Shown: one piece after another, positions 48,308 through 60,841 of the stretch
Layout of the letters: every line of letters begins with the position of its first letter
Position numbering within the stretch: position 1 is the stretch's first letter
NCBI GenBank assembly: GCA_900155495.1
Contig: FTLJ01000227.1
Location: 91,294 to 155,293 of the forward strand
Reading direction: 5' to 3'
DNA: 64,000 nucleotides
Source of the DNA: Porogramme epimiltina
Taxonomy: Eukaryota; Basidiomycota; Agaricomycetes; Polyporales; Polyporaceae
Notes under the pieces: generated by a model
What the model was told of the DNA's origin: nothing
What the model saw: only the letters and a program-made list of their open reading frames with translations
The model's database searches: none
Translations under genes and position numbers: made by a program

Positions 48308-51300
48308 ATGGCTATGAAGCGTACTGCTAGTGACCGTGCAGTCATGGACCCCCCAGCCCCAGCGAGAGGCCGAAAACGGTTCCTGTTCGACATTCAAAAA
48401 GCGGAGAAGACGGCCGAGCAGGGAATAGAGGTCAAGGGATTGCGTTTGCTGAGTATGTGCTTCTCCGTTCTCCACTAGTGTCCCCTCTCATGGGTCTTGG
48501 AAGGTGTCTCCAAAGGCGAAGAGGATGGATCATTCGATTGCGCCATCGCTCGCGCCGACGGCGAGTTTGTGGCGGCCCTTACGTTTCTTGTGTCTGGTGA
48601 GTAGCCCCTGTACCTCCCCAATCAAGATTAGGACAGGCCATGACCTGTCCATTCTCCGCTGCAGATGCATCTGAGTACCCCTCCGATCACACCTTTTTCT
48701 GTTCCTCGCAAGAAAAGCTACCCGCGGCCGTCTCTTCCGTTGTCGAGAGTGTGCACGAGGAGGGTTCGCGCAGCATCCAAGACATTTTGATGAGGCTTCT
48801 TGAGAAGTTGGCGAAGAGAGTGAGTGATTCTGGTGGTAAAGCAGGACAAAGACATGCGCCCAGCGATGACGAGGAAGAGGGTGACGGTGAGGATGAGGAC
48901 GAGGGTGACTACGATATGGATGATGAGATGGCTCTGCTTGGAACCACTAGCGGGCGGAGTAGGATCGATCGTAGCGTCCTCCAGAGGTGTGTCTTAACGT
49001 TCCTTCCATTTGATGCGCCGCCTCATATCGCGTTATGCTGGGCCTCAGAGAATTCAATGAAGCAGTCAGCTACAACTACTCCCCCGGCTTCATTCCTTTC
49101 GGTTTGGACGACTTTGCGCTATCCGTATCGATGCCCGCTAAATCGCTCGCCGACACGATCCCCGCTCGCGCGCTCATGGCTTGGGACAAGCGCCTTCTTT
49201 CTCGCCCGCAACACCTCACACTTCTCATTTCCGGCTTGAGAGGGGTCTATCCTATCGTGCAGCCTGATGCGACGTATAGCCCCGCTGCCCACGTACACGG
49301 CGCGGTTCCACAGTTTCGCGTGGGCCTCACCACGAACTACAAGCCGACACCAGAAGACGCAACGGAGACAGTCCGGAAATACGGGCTCAAGGAGGAGTAC
49401 GACGTCGAGCCCCAAGAAACTGAACCCATCGAAGAGCTACCCCTCGACAGCTACTACGACGATTACGAAGATCTAGACGCGACTCCCCCTCCGGTCGAGG
49501 AAGAGAAGGAGGAGGAGCCGGAAATCGCATTCCGGTCTTTCAGTCTCAGCTCTTCTCTTGAGAGTTTACTGAACAGCCACTTTCTGCGCATTGTGCAGTT
49601 CCGCCTTCAGTACGACCTGGGATGGGCAGGCGCTGAGACTCTACGGTGGCAGGTAGAATTGTCTCAGCAGCCCCCCGGTGACATCATGCGCTTGCACGGC
49701 CAGGTGAGTGGACGAGGAACAATGGTGTTCGGCGAAAGGTGGCTTACCACGCCGCCGCTCAGGTCATCCGCACCTATGATGCAGCTGATGAAGAGCTCGC
49801 GCGAAGCTACATCCTCCCTGCGGATCCCCTCCTCATGCGGAACCCCGAGGAGCCCATCAACATTCCCCTCGTGGCGTTTTCATACCTTCTTCGCCGCATC
49901 ACAGTACGTTCCCTCTCATGTGTGCCACCCTGATCTGACGACATTTCCTACTCCCCGTAGCTCTGCCCGCGGTACTGCTTAGTATGTCACCAGCAGCTGC
50001 AAGATAACCTGGACGCTCTCAAGCCATACGTCTGCAACTCGAAGCTATGTACATACCAGTATTACAACCTCAACCGCGGCCCGTCACTCGAGGTAGGCAC
50101 GGTTCTGTAAACACCACCGGACACGCAGGCTGACTTTAGCCGGACAGTACGAGATCTGCGCGAACCCGGACACGGTCGACCTCCTCGTGTCGCTGGCATA
50201 CATCGCGGCCGCAGAGGGCGCGCTCGATGCGCCCCTCCCCGTAGGTATGGGTCTCCGCGTTCGAGTTGACAACGGTCTCCCAGCAGATTCCGACGGCATG
50301 GTCGGGTTTGACGAGCTGGACCTCACACAGGTATGATCTACCTCTCGCGTTCTCCCGGGACCGGTTTCTCATCGCTCTCCCCAGATGCGTATTACCATCG
50401 CCCGGCTGATCGACCTCTTACCCCCCGTGCGTCGTTATTCTCTGAATGACACACTGGCCCTGACTGATCTATCTTCAGATCGCCGACATGAAGAAACATC
50501 TCGAGCGGCAGCGAAAGCCGGGGCAGGCGAAGCCTAATCTCAAAGGCATGGATAAAACGATCCCAGACGCCGCGTGGTCGGTGCTCCGCTGGTGCGTCGC
50601 TTCGTGCACGGCGCACCTCGAAGAGCTGCGGGAGGAGCATGAGGTGGTGAAGAATATTGGTACGTGCTCGAACGCATGGTGGTGTGCAACTATTTGACAC
50701 TAGAATTATACATCCAGGATCGGATTGGCGACAGTTCCGGTTCAGCGTTGGGGCTCCTGATGCAGAAGCGAGGTTCCGTATGGCGACTCAGCAGGCACAA
50801 ATGGAGGACGCCAACGCCAGAGTGTATCCGTCATTATACGTGAGATTTCGTCGTCTTTCTGCGTCCGACGAAGGCTGATGGCATCGAGTAGGCTTTCCAT
50901 GGATCTCCTGCCAAGAACTGGCACTCTGTGCGTATATCCAGTTTAGTCATCTTGTCTAGCCCTTATAACACCCCCTTTTTTAGATCATCCGCCATGGCTT
51001 GTGGTTCAAGACTATCGCCCACGGAAGGGCATATGGACACGGTGCGCCCGGATCGATCTGCTGTCCCCAATGTATACCGACTTCGTCGTAGGCGTCTACT
51101 TCGCAAAGGACGGAACAGTGTCCTTCGGCAGCTACTCGGCGGGCGCGTCCGCCTGTTGGCGGAATAGCGCAATACGCATCAACAGCTGCGCCGCGCTGGC
51201 TGAAATCGTGAACCTGCCCCGGAGCTTCGTGTCGACAAACCCCTTCTTCGTCGTCGACAAGACGGATTGGATCATTTGGTAGGCCCGTCTTCGTGTGGTA

Positions 51301-52712
51301 TACCGTGCCCTCTTTCAATGACGAAACACCACCACAGTCGTTACCTGATGATCAAAGGCTCAGGCTCGGCCCCATTCCAGCTACCCTCAACTGCTCAACC
51401 TCTCGTACCCACCGCCCACACACTGCCAATGGCATGGGCAACAGTCGGTGGGCCACCGCCGCCAGCCCCACAAGAGGACGAGCATATCCCCTACGTCCCG
51501 CTGGACCCCGCGCACCCGCTCACGCTTTCGCACAATCGAATCCGGATCCCACAGCCGTCGTACGCGCTGGAGAAGATCCTCGAGGAGCGGCGCAGGGAGT
51601 ACGTCCCGGTCGACTACGACGAGGAGGACCTCCGCATCTTCTTCGACGCCGTCACCGCACCCACGACCCCGGAGCCGGAGCCGGAGCCCGAGGCGGAGGA
51701 GCCTGTGCGGCCGGCGGGCGACTGGACGCACGACCGGGCGTGGGTGGAGGAGTGCGTGGAGCACCTGATCCCGCCGCCGACGGAGTCGTCTGTGGCGGCG
51801 ACGACGGCGCTGCAGCGCGAGCTGAAGGCGATGTTGCGCGAGCAGGGCAAGGCGAAGAGCCTGAGCGAGCTCGGATGGTACATGCCTGAAGACCTCATCG
51901 GGGACAACCTGTACCAGTGGATCGTGGAGCTGCACACGTTCGACAAGGACATCCCCGTCGCGCGGGACATGGTCGCGCAGTGCGTGGTGCTTTGCTCAAT
52001 CCCGTAGAGCACATACTGACCTTCGTTCTGTCTGGATTGGCATCGGCAGGGGCGTGAACTCGTTGGTGTTCGAGATCCGCTTCCCCGCGACGTTCCCCCA
52101 CACCCCGCCGTTCTTCCGCATCCTCAAGCCGCGATTCCTGCCATTCAGCCAGGTGTGTACCTCTAGTTCTTTGCGCACGGCTTCGTTCCTCATCAGCGCA
52201 TCATCATCAGGGTGGCGGCGGTCACATCACGCTCGGTGCGCGGTATATCTCCGTCAGGTTCGCGCGAATACCTGTTCCTGATTAGCACCGCACATCCGCA
52301 GGGGGCTCGATGTGTATGGATCTGCTGACTGCTGACGGTGAGTGGCTTCGGCCGGTGGCATATCACGGATGGGAGCGGTTCACGAACATCCGCCCGTGTT
52401 CATCTAGGATGGCTTCCGAGCTACAGGCAAGTCTCTTCCCCCGGTAGCGTTTTTGCGCGCTCTGACCGCCCTCCAGCATCGCTGCTATTCTGCTCCAGAT
52501 CAAGCTTGCCATCTCCAACCTGGACCCGAGGCCTGCGCGACTTGCCCATAATTGGAACTCGTCAGTGCCTCCCGCCGGCCGACCTTTGCCGTACTGACGA
52601 TACTCGCAGGCCGTACGGTATGCAAGAGGCTCTAGAAGGGTACAAGCGCGTCGCTGCGGTTCATGGATGGAAGGTTCGTGTGGCACGACAGCGGCGAGGA
52701 ACGTATGATTGA
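48308..52712 (+). CDS. RWD-PARP-UBC fusion protein (ADP-ribosyltransferase + E2)
   Basis: Twenty exons: 48308-48452, 48504-48596, 48665-48986, 49049-49703, 49763-49903, 49961-50092, 50148-50330, 50385-50426, 50479-50659, 50718-50839, 50892-50927, 50984-51041, 51092-51278, 51338-51979, 52050-52152, 52211-52235, 52302-52337, 52408-52426, 52477-52560 and 52610-52712; 1102 aa. An RWD-like N-terminus (about 45-135) precedes an acidic run, a Cys cluster (LCPRYCLVCH...CNSKLC), a PARP domain with AFHGSPAKNWHSIIRHGLW (His675) and GHGVYFAKDG (Tyr706), an acidic linker, and a UBE2Q-like UBC domain: SLVFEIRFPATFPHTPPFF, GGGGHITLGGSMCMDLL with catalytic Cys1027, then WLPSYSIAAILLQIKLA. The intron at 52427 has a perfect GC donor (AG|GCAAGT). 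PARP-UBC fusions are known in fungi. Predicted to link ADP-ribosylation with ubiquitin transfer. Confidence 0.93.
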
Positions 52713-53421
52713 CGAGTTGTCTTTAGATTCCACAGGGTATTGAGAAACTCACCTCATTCTAGGGTTGGGGCCGGGCGTGATGATGCTTGGAATATGAAGA
52801 GATAGAACACGATATTCCGTTTTCCTGGTGGCTGACATCTTGTCTGAACATCTCCCTGGCTGCTCATATCGCATCTCGACGCATGCACGTAATGAAACAT
52901 GGGGACGACGTGTAGCGCTAACACGAGCGTACTGATAGATCGCCGCATTGACCTTTGCAGTTGTACAATCCATGTTTGTATCCTCATACCGTGCCAATTT
53001 AGCAACTTGTACCATTGACCTTCCGTTTTACAACACTGCGAAGGGCGAACTCGTCCCGGCAGGCATGTCGACCCGGATCCGGACCATTTGTTGTGCCTGA
53101 CGTCAACGGCATCAGCTGAATTTAGCCCGTCCCATCATTAGAAGTGATTAGAAACCCCTCCTCAAAGCGGAGGGTGCTTGCCTTATCTCGGGCTTACCGC
53201 GGCCTTGGCCGTTGATCTAGGCGGACTAGAATTACATCAGCGCGGCACGGACCAGCTTCGGACGGGCGTCTAAGGGATTTGGAGGGAGGGAGTCGGGGCG
53301 CCGTCGCCTTGTCCCCGCCGCCATCGTCGTTGCCGTCGTCCTCGTCGTCGCTCCGCCGTCGAGCTCCCCTCCCTCCTTACCCCCGCCCTTCCTTATCCCC
53401 CACACTCTTTTCACGCCCACC
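52713..53421. other. Intergenic, about 710 bp
   Basis: Downstream of the PARP-UBC gene and upstream of the membrane protein gene; the last 120 bp are pyrimidine-rich (CT tracts before the ATG at 53422). No other gene seen. Confidence 0.5.
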
Positions 53422-55306
53422 ATGACGAAAGCAAACTTCAAGTCCGTCCGTGTGGGCCACGCCGCCGGCAAGCACCTGCATAAGCGAGATGGTGAGCCGC
53501 GTCTCCACTTTTCCATTGCGCCCGCGCATCGCACAGCTGTGGGGTTCCGTCGGGGCTGGTACTTTGCGAGACGAGCGGTGCTCCCCACTGCTGCGGCGGT
53601 TAATTGGCATTGGCGGCGGGGCGCAGGATGTATGTTGGTTTTGGAGGCGGGCCATATCGTGTGCGGTTGGTAATGACGCGAACGGCGCTCAGACGTTGTT
53701 CGCAGCGAGCGAGTGGGAGATGCATTAGCAGCTGCGAGCGCAGGAGTTTCCGCATTGTTATCTCTGTTGTCCTGTCCTCAACACATCGCTGAACTTCCCC
53801 GCTTGTAGCTTGCTCCACTGGTGGTCTCTACAAGTCTCCTACCAAAGGTCAGAGCGTCGATGCCAGTGAGCCCGTTGAGGTCGCATGGGACACTTCCTGC
53901 CTCAACTCCACGGCCATCGACCTCTACCTCTATGCGCCCAGCGCCGACAGCCCCGTCCTCCACGGGTGGCAGAAAATCGACTATTCCCTCGGGAGCTACA
54001 ATGTCAGCCTCAACGCCGGCTGGTGGAACTACACGAGCCCCATCAGCCTCGAGTTCACCATCGTCCCCTCTGGCGGGTCGCTCTTCATGATCACCACCCC
54101 CGCCGGCCCTCTCTTCAACGCGACGTACTCGGGCTCCAGCGCTGCGTCCTCCACCAGCGCTTCCGTTGCCGGCGCCGTCGAGCAGGTCAACAACACCCCC
54201 ACCGAGAAGCACGGCACCTCCAAGGGCGCCATCGCTGCTGCCGTCCTCGTCCCCATCATCGTCATCAGCCTTCTCGCCGCCGCCTACATCCGTCTCAGCC
54301 GCCAGAAGGGCAAGGAGAAGCGCAAGCGGTTCAGCGAGGCGGTCGACAAGCGCATGTCCACGATCTCGACCGACTGGAAGTCCCTCTCTGGTGCTGGCGC
54401 GAACGCCGCCATCCGCAACAGCATGGCCGTCCCCGGAAACCGCGCGTCCTCGTTCTCGTTCGGTGCCATCCGTCCCTCGTCGACCGTCGCGGAGGAGGGT
54501 GGCCAGGCTGGTATTGGCGCGCGGGGTATGGGCGCAGAAGAGCAGCCACAGATGTCCCAGCTCCGTCCAGGTGTTCGTACGTCCGCATTCGAGAACCGCG
54601 TCTCCCGTGTCTCCTTCGCCGCCGATCCTCGCCCCTCTACGGAGTCACGCCGCACCCGCGCCTTCCACACCGGTCATGTCCCGCCTCTCCCCGAACGCCA
54701 GGCTTCCACCGAGAGCTCGAGCAACGCGTCGCCCATCATGTCGCCAATCCAGACCGCCGGCCCTCTGTCTCTCACCCCCGAGGATATCCGCGCTCACATG
54801 TCCGGTCAAGAGTCCGCACCCCGCCCAAGTATCGATGAGGTTATGCCCGCGCTGGCCCGTAAGTTCCGTTTTACACCTACCATTTGACGTATCTCACACG
54901 TTCCTTTCCAGTGATGCGCACGGGCGAGGCCGGCGAGCTCCTGTTTGAGGCCCCGATGCCAACTCCCCCCACCCCGGTCCACCAGTCCACCCCCAAGTCG
55001 CCCATCATGGGAGTGATGCCGATGCAGCCTATGCCCGCGAACGTGATGTCGCCCGACGACATGCTCCGGGCGTACGCCGAGCGTCGCGCCACGGGTGCCT
55101 CATCCGTTCCCGGTGCCCCTGCGCTCCCTGCTCCCGCCGCGAACTACAACGGCAACGGCATGCGCGTCCTCTACTCGCCCGACACCGTGACGCCCCCCTC
55201 GCCGGACTCCGTCTACCCCTCCTCGACGCTCAACCGGAAGAGCCTTGCTCCGACGGAGTACAGCAAGTATGACGAGGATGACGCGTACGTCGGCACCGCC
55301 AACTGA
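53422..55306 (+). CDS. Single-pass membrane protein of basidiomycete surface type
   Basis: Exons 53422-53491, 53809-54858 and 54912-55306; 504 aa. Exon 1 (MTKANFKSVRVGHAAGKHL, ending KRD) joins through a 318-nt intron to ACSTGGLYKSPTKGQSVDA. The N-terminal part (about 25-150) reads like a beta-rich extracellular domain with N-glycosylation sites (DTSCLNSTAIDLYLYAP, GWWNYTSPISLEF). A Ser/Thr stalk, one membrane helix (IAAAVLVPIIVISLLAAAYI, about 160-185), a basic stop-transfer RLSRQKGKEKRKR, and a long disordered cytoplasmic tail follow. This layout is common among basidiomycete surface proteins. I see no classical signal peptide, so the true first exon may differ. Function unknown. Confidence 0.75.
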
Positions 55307-56556
55307 ACGTCTCCGCTCCATTCCTCGTGCATACCCCGACCTAGTCGGGCTGTTTCCCTTCCTTCTCCGTCGGTTGTAAGATTTCTTGTACTGGTGCAGG
55401 GCACATCCCCTTCCCCCTACGGTGCCCGTTGCTAAGCAAGGCTGCCCTTCTGTTCCTCCTCTCCCTGGCTCCCTCCCTCGTGTCGATTACTGTCATTTCA
55501 GATTTAGTCCCCATATGATACTCCTTCCACCGTTCCCCTGCCATCCTCCAGCGTTGGCCCCCGTCTGACTTTGCCGTTCCCTAGTCTACCCTGAGAATGT
55601 GCCACTGACTGTGTCGCCTCTTGTTCCCCGTTTTCTCCTCGTTCCCGATCGCCCCTGCCATTCGGTCTCCCCACGTTCCTCTCTTCCTCCCCGCCGTTCG
55701 CCTCCCGCGAGCAATTGTTCAGTTACCCTTCTCCGCCCCGCTTCGCCTCGATGCGCGCGCGGGGCCGCATACGACAGTGTCGTCGCTTATATACCCCTCC
55801 CGGTCCGCCTCACCTGCGCTCGCCGCTCCCCATACACACCCTGCGCAGGAGCGGCGCTGGCCTCGGGCTCCCCCATCTCCACGTGTCACCGCGCCCCAGC
55901 ATACCCCCGCACCCGCCGCGTTGCCCCTCCCCCTCCCCTTGCTGGACCTCGCGACGACGCGCCGGGGCTCCCGCGGGCGCCCTCACTGTCCCGGTGCGGG
56001 CCGGCTCTGCGAGCGCGCGCGCGCACGCCGTTACATATATACACCGTGCTGACTATGTTCCCGCCTGTCTCGTACGTGTACTTTGGGTTTTCTTTACATA
56101 CATGCGTGCATAGTGCATACATAGGTCCTCCCCTTCCCCTCCCGCGCATTTTGGAGATGCGGGAGGGCGGCGCGGCGCCTGCGCACAGCGCGCCGGAAGT
56201 GTTTGCTCTACTTATGTGTAATTTGAATGGATTGTTTCTTGGCGATGTGCGTCACCGGCCTTTGCTGGGGTCAGGGAAGTGCGATGACCGAAGAACAGAT
56301 GAGTTGAACTGTTCAGAGTTCGAACGTTCACCGGCACCGTTGACATTGTAATGGTGGCAGCAACGGAGGCGAACAATTCAGTGGCATGGGCGATTGTAAC
56401 AACAAGATACATGGCGAGATAGAGAGTGAATCGTATTAAAGGGAACAAGACATTTACGTGCAGACCATTGTAGGCGTATACGAGAATGAGGTGCTGAGGA
56501 AGTAACGTTGTGGTATATGAACGTGGGCTCTTTAAATAGGCCGGAGTGGTAATGTC
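55307..56556. other. Intergenic, about 1.25 kb
   Basis: Pyrimidine-rich 3' flank, a GC-rich stretch and a (GC)n-like purine/pyrimidine run near 56020. Open frames of up to 250 codons lack similarity. No gene called. Confidence 0.5.
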
Positions 56557-57413
56557 CTAGGGATATCCCAACTATTAGATCGCAAGAGGGGCGTATAGAG
56601 CGAAGGGCGTACGATTGCGTTCTCCCGGTCATACCACCACAACGGCTTCCGCTCCTCCTCACCCGGCGGGGTCATGATCTTGTTCAGCTTCGCGATCGAT
56701 TCACGAACGGGCCTTCTAGTTATTCGCTCGATGACCCAGTGCCGCTTCGCGATGTTATAGTTGCTGTATAAGGCGATCATAGACGGGTACTCGCCGCAGA
56801 ACGGGAGCCCGAGGGCGAGAGTGAAGCCCATCTGGCTCTCGATGTGCTCCAGGACCACGTCGTGCACCATGACGCAAATGTGTGGCCAAAGATCCGTGTT
56901 CAGCTTCTCAGGACAGTCATCTGAGATCTCTGCAAACTTGATGATAGACCGACCGGCGAGCTCCTCGATGTCAGGATCGAGGGACAGGTCGAGCTGGAGG
57001 TCGTGGCGTTTTGCGTAGTCGAGCGCAAATTCGTCCGTAAAGGCCCAGCCGTAGTTGCGTAGGAAGGGCCCGTCGCCCCTATGATCAAAACCGTCGTCGT
57101 CGCTGAGGAGGTAGTCTATGTCGGGCACCGTCGTAATCGGAATGCGCTTGGTACCCATGGGGAGTTCGCGCTTGGACAGACCCTGTTGGGGGGGAAAACG
57201 CTTGTATAGTCTCTCCAGTTTCTTCGACGGTGATTACCCTCAGCATGCTGCATCTGCATTACAGTAGTTAGATTGAGTGCTTACTGCGTTGTGAGCTCTG
57301 ACAGAACGTTCAGAGAACCCAAACTTTGGCTCATCATTCGTGAGAGGTGTGACTCTTCCCTGCTCACCACCTTCGAGCTCTGCATCTTCCGGATTCTCAA
57401 GACCCGCGGTCAT
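56557..57413 (-). CDS. WWYDREN family protein, copy C (3' end uncertain)
   Basis: Exon 1 57413-57285 (MTAGLENPEDAELEG, 43 codons), exon 2 57221-56613 (609 nt as in copy A), then a short third exon. Conserved blocks: GPFLRNYGWAFTDEFALDYA, DLWPHICVMVHDVVLEH, YNIAKRHWVIERITRR, MTPPGEEERKPLWWYDREN. The last exon is ambiguous. Acceptor 56572 gives LGYP and stop at 56557 through a short 41-nt intron. A better-sized 56-nt intron gives DITTPA, aligning with DLFETPA of copy B but without the stop there, and opening a long tail. First exon is shorter than in the other copies. Function unknown. Confidence 0.72.
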
Positions 57414-57748
57414 AGTGTGTGGCGTGAAGGGGAGACTTAGCGTCGGTCAACCTACTGTCGATCCAGTCACGTGAAATGCCTAGGAGGCCAGCCGCTGTCC
57501 GGCGCCTACTCAGTGTCCAGGACCTGCAGGCTGCAGCTATCGACGTGCCCCAGCCGCCCCGCGCGTACACCGGTGGACATACATGTCTCGTTTCGCTCAT
57601 CTCGCACGTGCAATCTACTTTTCTTAATATACGTGCATGCATGCATACATAAGCCCATCTCCTCCCTCCTGCTCATGAGATGTCGCACGCCACATACAAC
57701 GCGCCGGAAACCTTGCTTGCTTCACTTACGTGTAGTTGCGAGAACGGA

Positions 57749-58637
57749 TTATGCATCAGTAGTGAAAATACTCTGCATACAAATCATTTCATTAGCATCA
57801 TCAAAGGAACAACAGGACGAGCGTCCATGTTGGGCACTCACGATTGGGTTCTCTCGACCGTACCACCACATGGGCGTCCACTCTTGCTCGCCCGGGGGTG
57901 TCATGATCTTGTTGATCTTGGCAATGACCTCCTCGATGGGCCCGCGCGATATCCGCTCGATGATCCAGTGCCGCCGCGCGATGTTGTAGTTGTTGTACAG
58001 CGCGACCATCGACACGTAGTCGCCACAGAACGGGTCCGCGAGCTCCAGCGAGAACCCGACCTGTGCCTCGACGTGCTCAAGGACGACGTCGAGCACCATC
58101 ACCCGGATGTTTGCCCACAGCTTCGCTACCTGCTTCTCGGGCGCATCATCAGAGAGCTCAGCGAGCGGGATGACGGGTCGACCCGCGAGTTTGATGAGGT
58201 CCGGGAAGCCCAGCTTGAGCTCAAGCGCGTGCCGCTTCGCATAATCGAAGGCGAACGCTTCAGTGAGGCCCCAGCCATAGTGTCGGAGCCACGGGCCGTT
58301 ACCGCACGGGTCGTACTCGTCGTTGCTAAGGAGGAAGCTTCGACTAGGCACAACCGAAGGAGGTATGTACTTGGTGCCACGGGGGAGGTCCTCCACGTCA
58401 AGATCGGCACTGGGAGGAAACATCGCGTACAGCCTCTTTGCTTTCTGCAGAATAAACGCGTTTGTATCGACACGTATGAGGCGAGAGATGGCCTCTCACT
58501 GCAATCTGAGCCTTCGTGGCGCGCTCGCTGAACTTGAATCCGTAGCCGTCTTCGGTGAGGCGTTTGACTCTTCCGTTTTCATCATAGTCGAGTTCCTCCA
58601 AGTACGCGTCCTCTGGATGTTCCGCACAACGAGGCAT
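57749..58637 (-). CDS. WWYDREN family protein, copy D
   Basis: Exons 58637-58500 (46 codons, MPRCAEHPEDAYLEELDYDE), 58444-57842 (201 codons) and 57772-57749 (SIFTTDA, stop); 254 aa. It has all family blocks: LPRGTKYIPPSVVPSRSFLL, GPWLRHYGWGLTEAFAFDYA, LWANIRVMVLDVVLEH, YNIARRHWIIERISRGP and MTPPGEQEWTPMWWYGREN. The aspartate of WWYDREN is glycine here. Intact, tandem with copy C in the same orientation (starts about 1.2 kb apart), so probably a local tandem duplication. Function unknown. Confidence 0.83.
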
Positions 58638-59440
58638 GTAAGATGTAATGGACAAAAAGAGAGATTTGAGCCGCGGAATGCTAGTAGCTGTCACAAAACG
58701 GATACCTAAGGGTCGGACAAGACGCCATGAATACCACGAGTTCCGCTTAGCGAACTAATTTGCGCTCCTTACGTACGATTCGAATCGACTGTTTCTCTCC
58801 ACGTGGTTGGAGAGCCCTCCACACGCCCTCAAAACGCCTAGCTCTTGATATCGTAGTAAAGAGAAAGGACGAGAAGGCAAGAAGAGAAGGTAGTTTCGCA
58901 TGCGTAGTCCGACTCAGACTCGGTGCGCAGTGGCTGACATTGACGCGGTCACGTGGTCTAAAATATTCGAAATAGATAAGATATAGCCTTCCATATTTGG
59001 TGTTCCCCTTTGTTATCAGCACCTAGATTCTATTCGGCCCTCAGTGACTCACAACCACCACCACCAGGTCCACGCCGCCCATGGATCATCGTCACTTCGT
59101 AAGGGGCATAGTTCATCTACATTGCCGAATGCCTTACTAACAAAGTTACAGCGATGGGACTAACCACACATCGCCACGTCTTGTGCTTGACAGTTCCGAA
59201 CAATGGACTTCGCAGTCTGCGAGTGCGCCGTTCCCACTGGCAGACTGTATGCGAGTGCTGTACCACGGTCTCACCGTGGGTCATATTTGCTGCGCTGATT
59301 AAGTCTGCGAGCTGCGCTGAAAGGCGTGATGGCTTGCTCTTGAACGGGCCTCCGTCGTGTCCGCCGAAAGTCCTATATAACACTCACACTGGTTCTTGTG
59401 AACGACGAGCATCTTTCATTCGTATATTACACCTACCAAC
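58638..59440. other. Promoter region, right arm of the inverted duplication
   Basis: From about 58960 to 59440 this matches 45213-45690 in reverse complement, including noncoding DNA. Left of 58960 no similarity was noticed. Confidence 0.6.
59374..59380 (+). promoter_or_regulatory. TATA box of hydrolase H2
   Basis: TATATAA, 67 bp before the ATG at 59441. The same element precedes H1 in the inverted copy. Confidence 0.62.
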
Positions 59441-60841
59441 ATGGATCCCGAGTTCGCCGCTGCACTTCAAGCTGCCGCATCCGATGTGCCACTACTCTCA
59501 GGGCCCCCGACCATAGAGCAGATTAGGGATGGCTTTAATCACGCTGTCAGAGACAGCAGTAATGCATACCATCTCGAACGACTCCCACCAGGTAAGTTAG
59601 TTTTATTCCTATTCAATGCGTTGAAGTTGACTTCGTTCCTCCAAGCCTCTGCATACACTGTGGAAGACAAGGTCATTGACCGTGATGGTGCCGAGATAGT
59701 CGCCCGTTGCATTGTGCCAGTCACAGAAAACGAACAGGAGACGTTTCCCCTGTTCTTCAGCATACACGGCGGAGGTACGAAGCAGTGACGCTATGGGGTC
59801 TGAAATAATGATCTTGACCCCCCACCCCCAGGCGGATGTGTGGGTTCTATTGAGCTCGATGATCCCATTCTGCGCCGTCTCAGCGTCGACCTTCGGGTTG
59901 TCATAGTCAATGTGGAATATCGGTGTGTTATTCACCCCGCACCGTGCTCTCTGCATATGCTGATATCGATTTCTTCCTGCTAGCCTCGCGCCGGAGCACC
60001 CTTTCCCTACTGGAATCAACGACTGCTACGCAGCTCTGAAATGGGTGCGAACGAGAGTGTTCTAGTTTTCCGCCACCTTGGACGCTGATCGTTATTTGAC
60101 AGGTCGTATCGAATGCATCTTCGCTCAAGGCGGATCTCACGAAAGGCTTCGTCATCGGAGGGCACTCTGCTGGGGCAAATTTCAGCGCGGTACTCGCCCA
60201 CGAGGCTCGTGATGATCCATTCTTCAAGGACGCTCCCATCACTGGTCAGCTCTTGCGTGAGCCCCGCGTAGTGGCTCCAGATGTCCTGCCGGAGAGGTGA
60301 GCGAAGTTCTCGACGCAACGCGATTGAGATGCACCCATACTAAACTTGCCTACTAGCTTCAGGCAAGACTACAGAGCGTACGAGGAGAATGCGTCTGTCC
60401 CGCCGCTCACTCGGCCGATGATCAAAGGCCTCAACAGTATGCTTTTTCCTATTACCAAAGTGCCGTTGCGCCTCACCGCTGCTGACACGACCTACCCTAG
60501 AAATGTATGCTGCCCCGCTTGCTGATCCGCGCTTCGCACCACTACTGTACCCATCACACGCGGGACTCCCACCGGCGTACATCCACGCGATGGGGATGGA
60601 CTCTCTTCGCGACGATGCGATCATCTATGAGCGTGCGCTGAGAGAGGCGGGCGTGAAAACGCAGATCAAAGTGTGAGGGGGTACTTTCCAGGGGTAGACG
60701 TGGTGCTGACCTCATGCTCTGTGCAGGTTCCCAGGACTGGGCCATGGTGTTCATTACAACTGGCCCAATATGAAGATATCGGGGACGATCATGGAAGATG
60801 CTCGGGGTGGCCTGGAGTGGTTGCTGGGAAGGGAGGCATAG
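59441..60841 (+). CDS. Alpha/beta-hydrolase fold-3 esterase, copy H2
   Basis: Eight exons: 59441-59591, 59646-59774, 59832-59922, 59984-60044, 60103-60296, 60357-60436, 60501-60672 and 60727-60841; 330 aa. Motifs: HGGGGC (91-96), YRLAPEHPFP, nucleophile Ser166 in GGHSAG, Asp269 in GMDSLRDD, and His299 in GLGHGVHYNWP, a complete catalytic triad of the hormone-sensitive-lipase family. The phase of each intron is supported by the same junctions in H1. It differs from H1 at scattered positions only (for example SASA/PSTY-type changes after exon 1, and IKGLN versus LSGLF in exon 6). No signal peptide. Substrate unknown. Confidence 0.94.
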
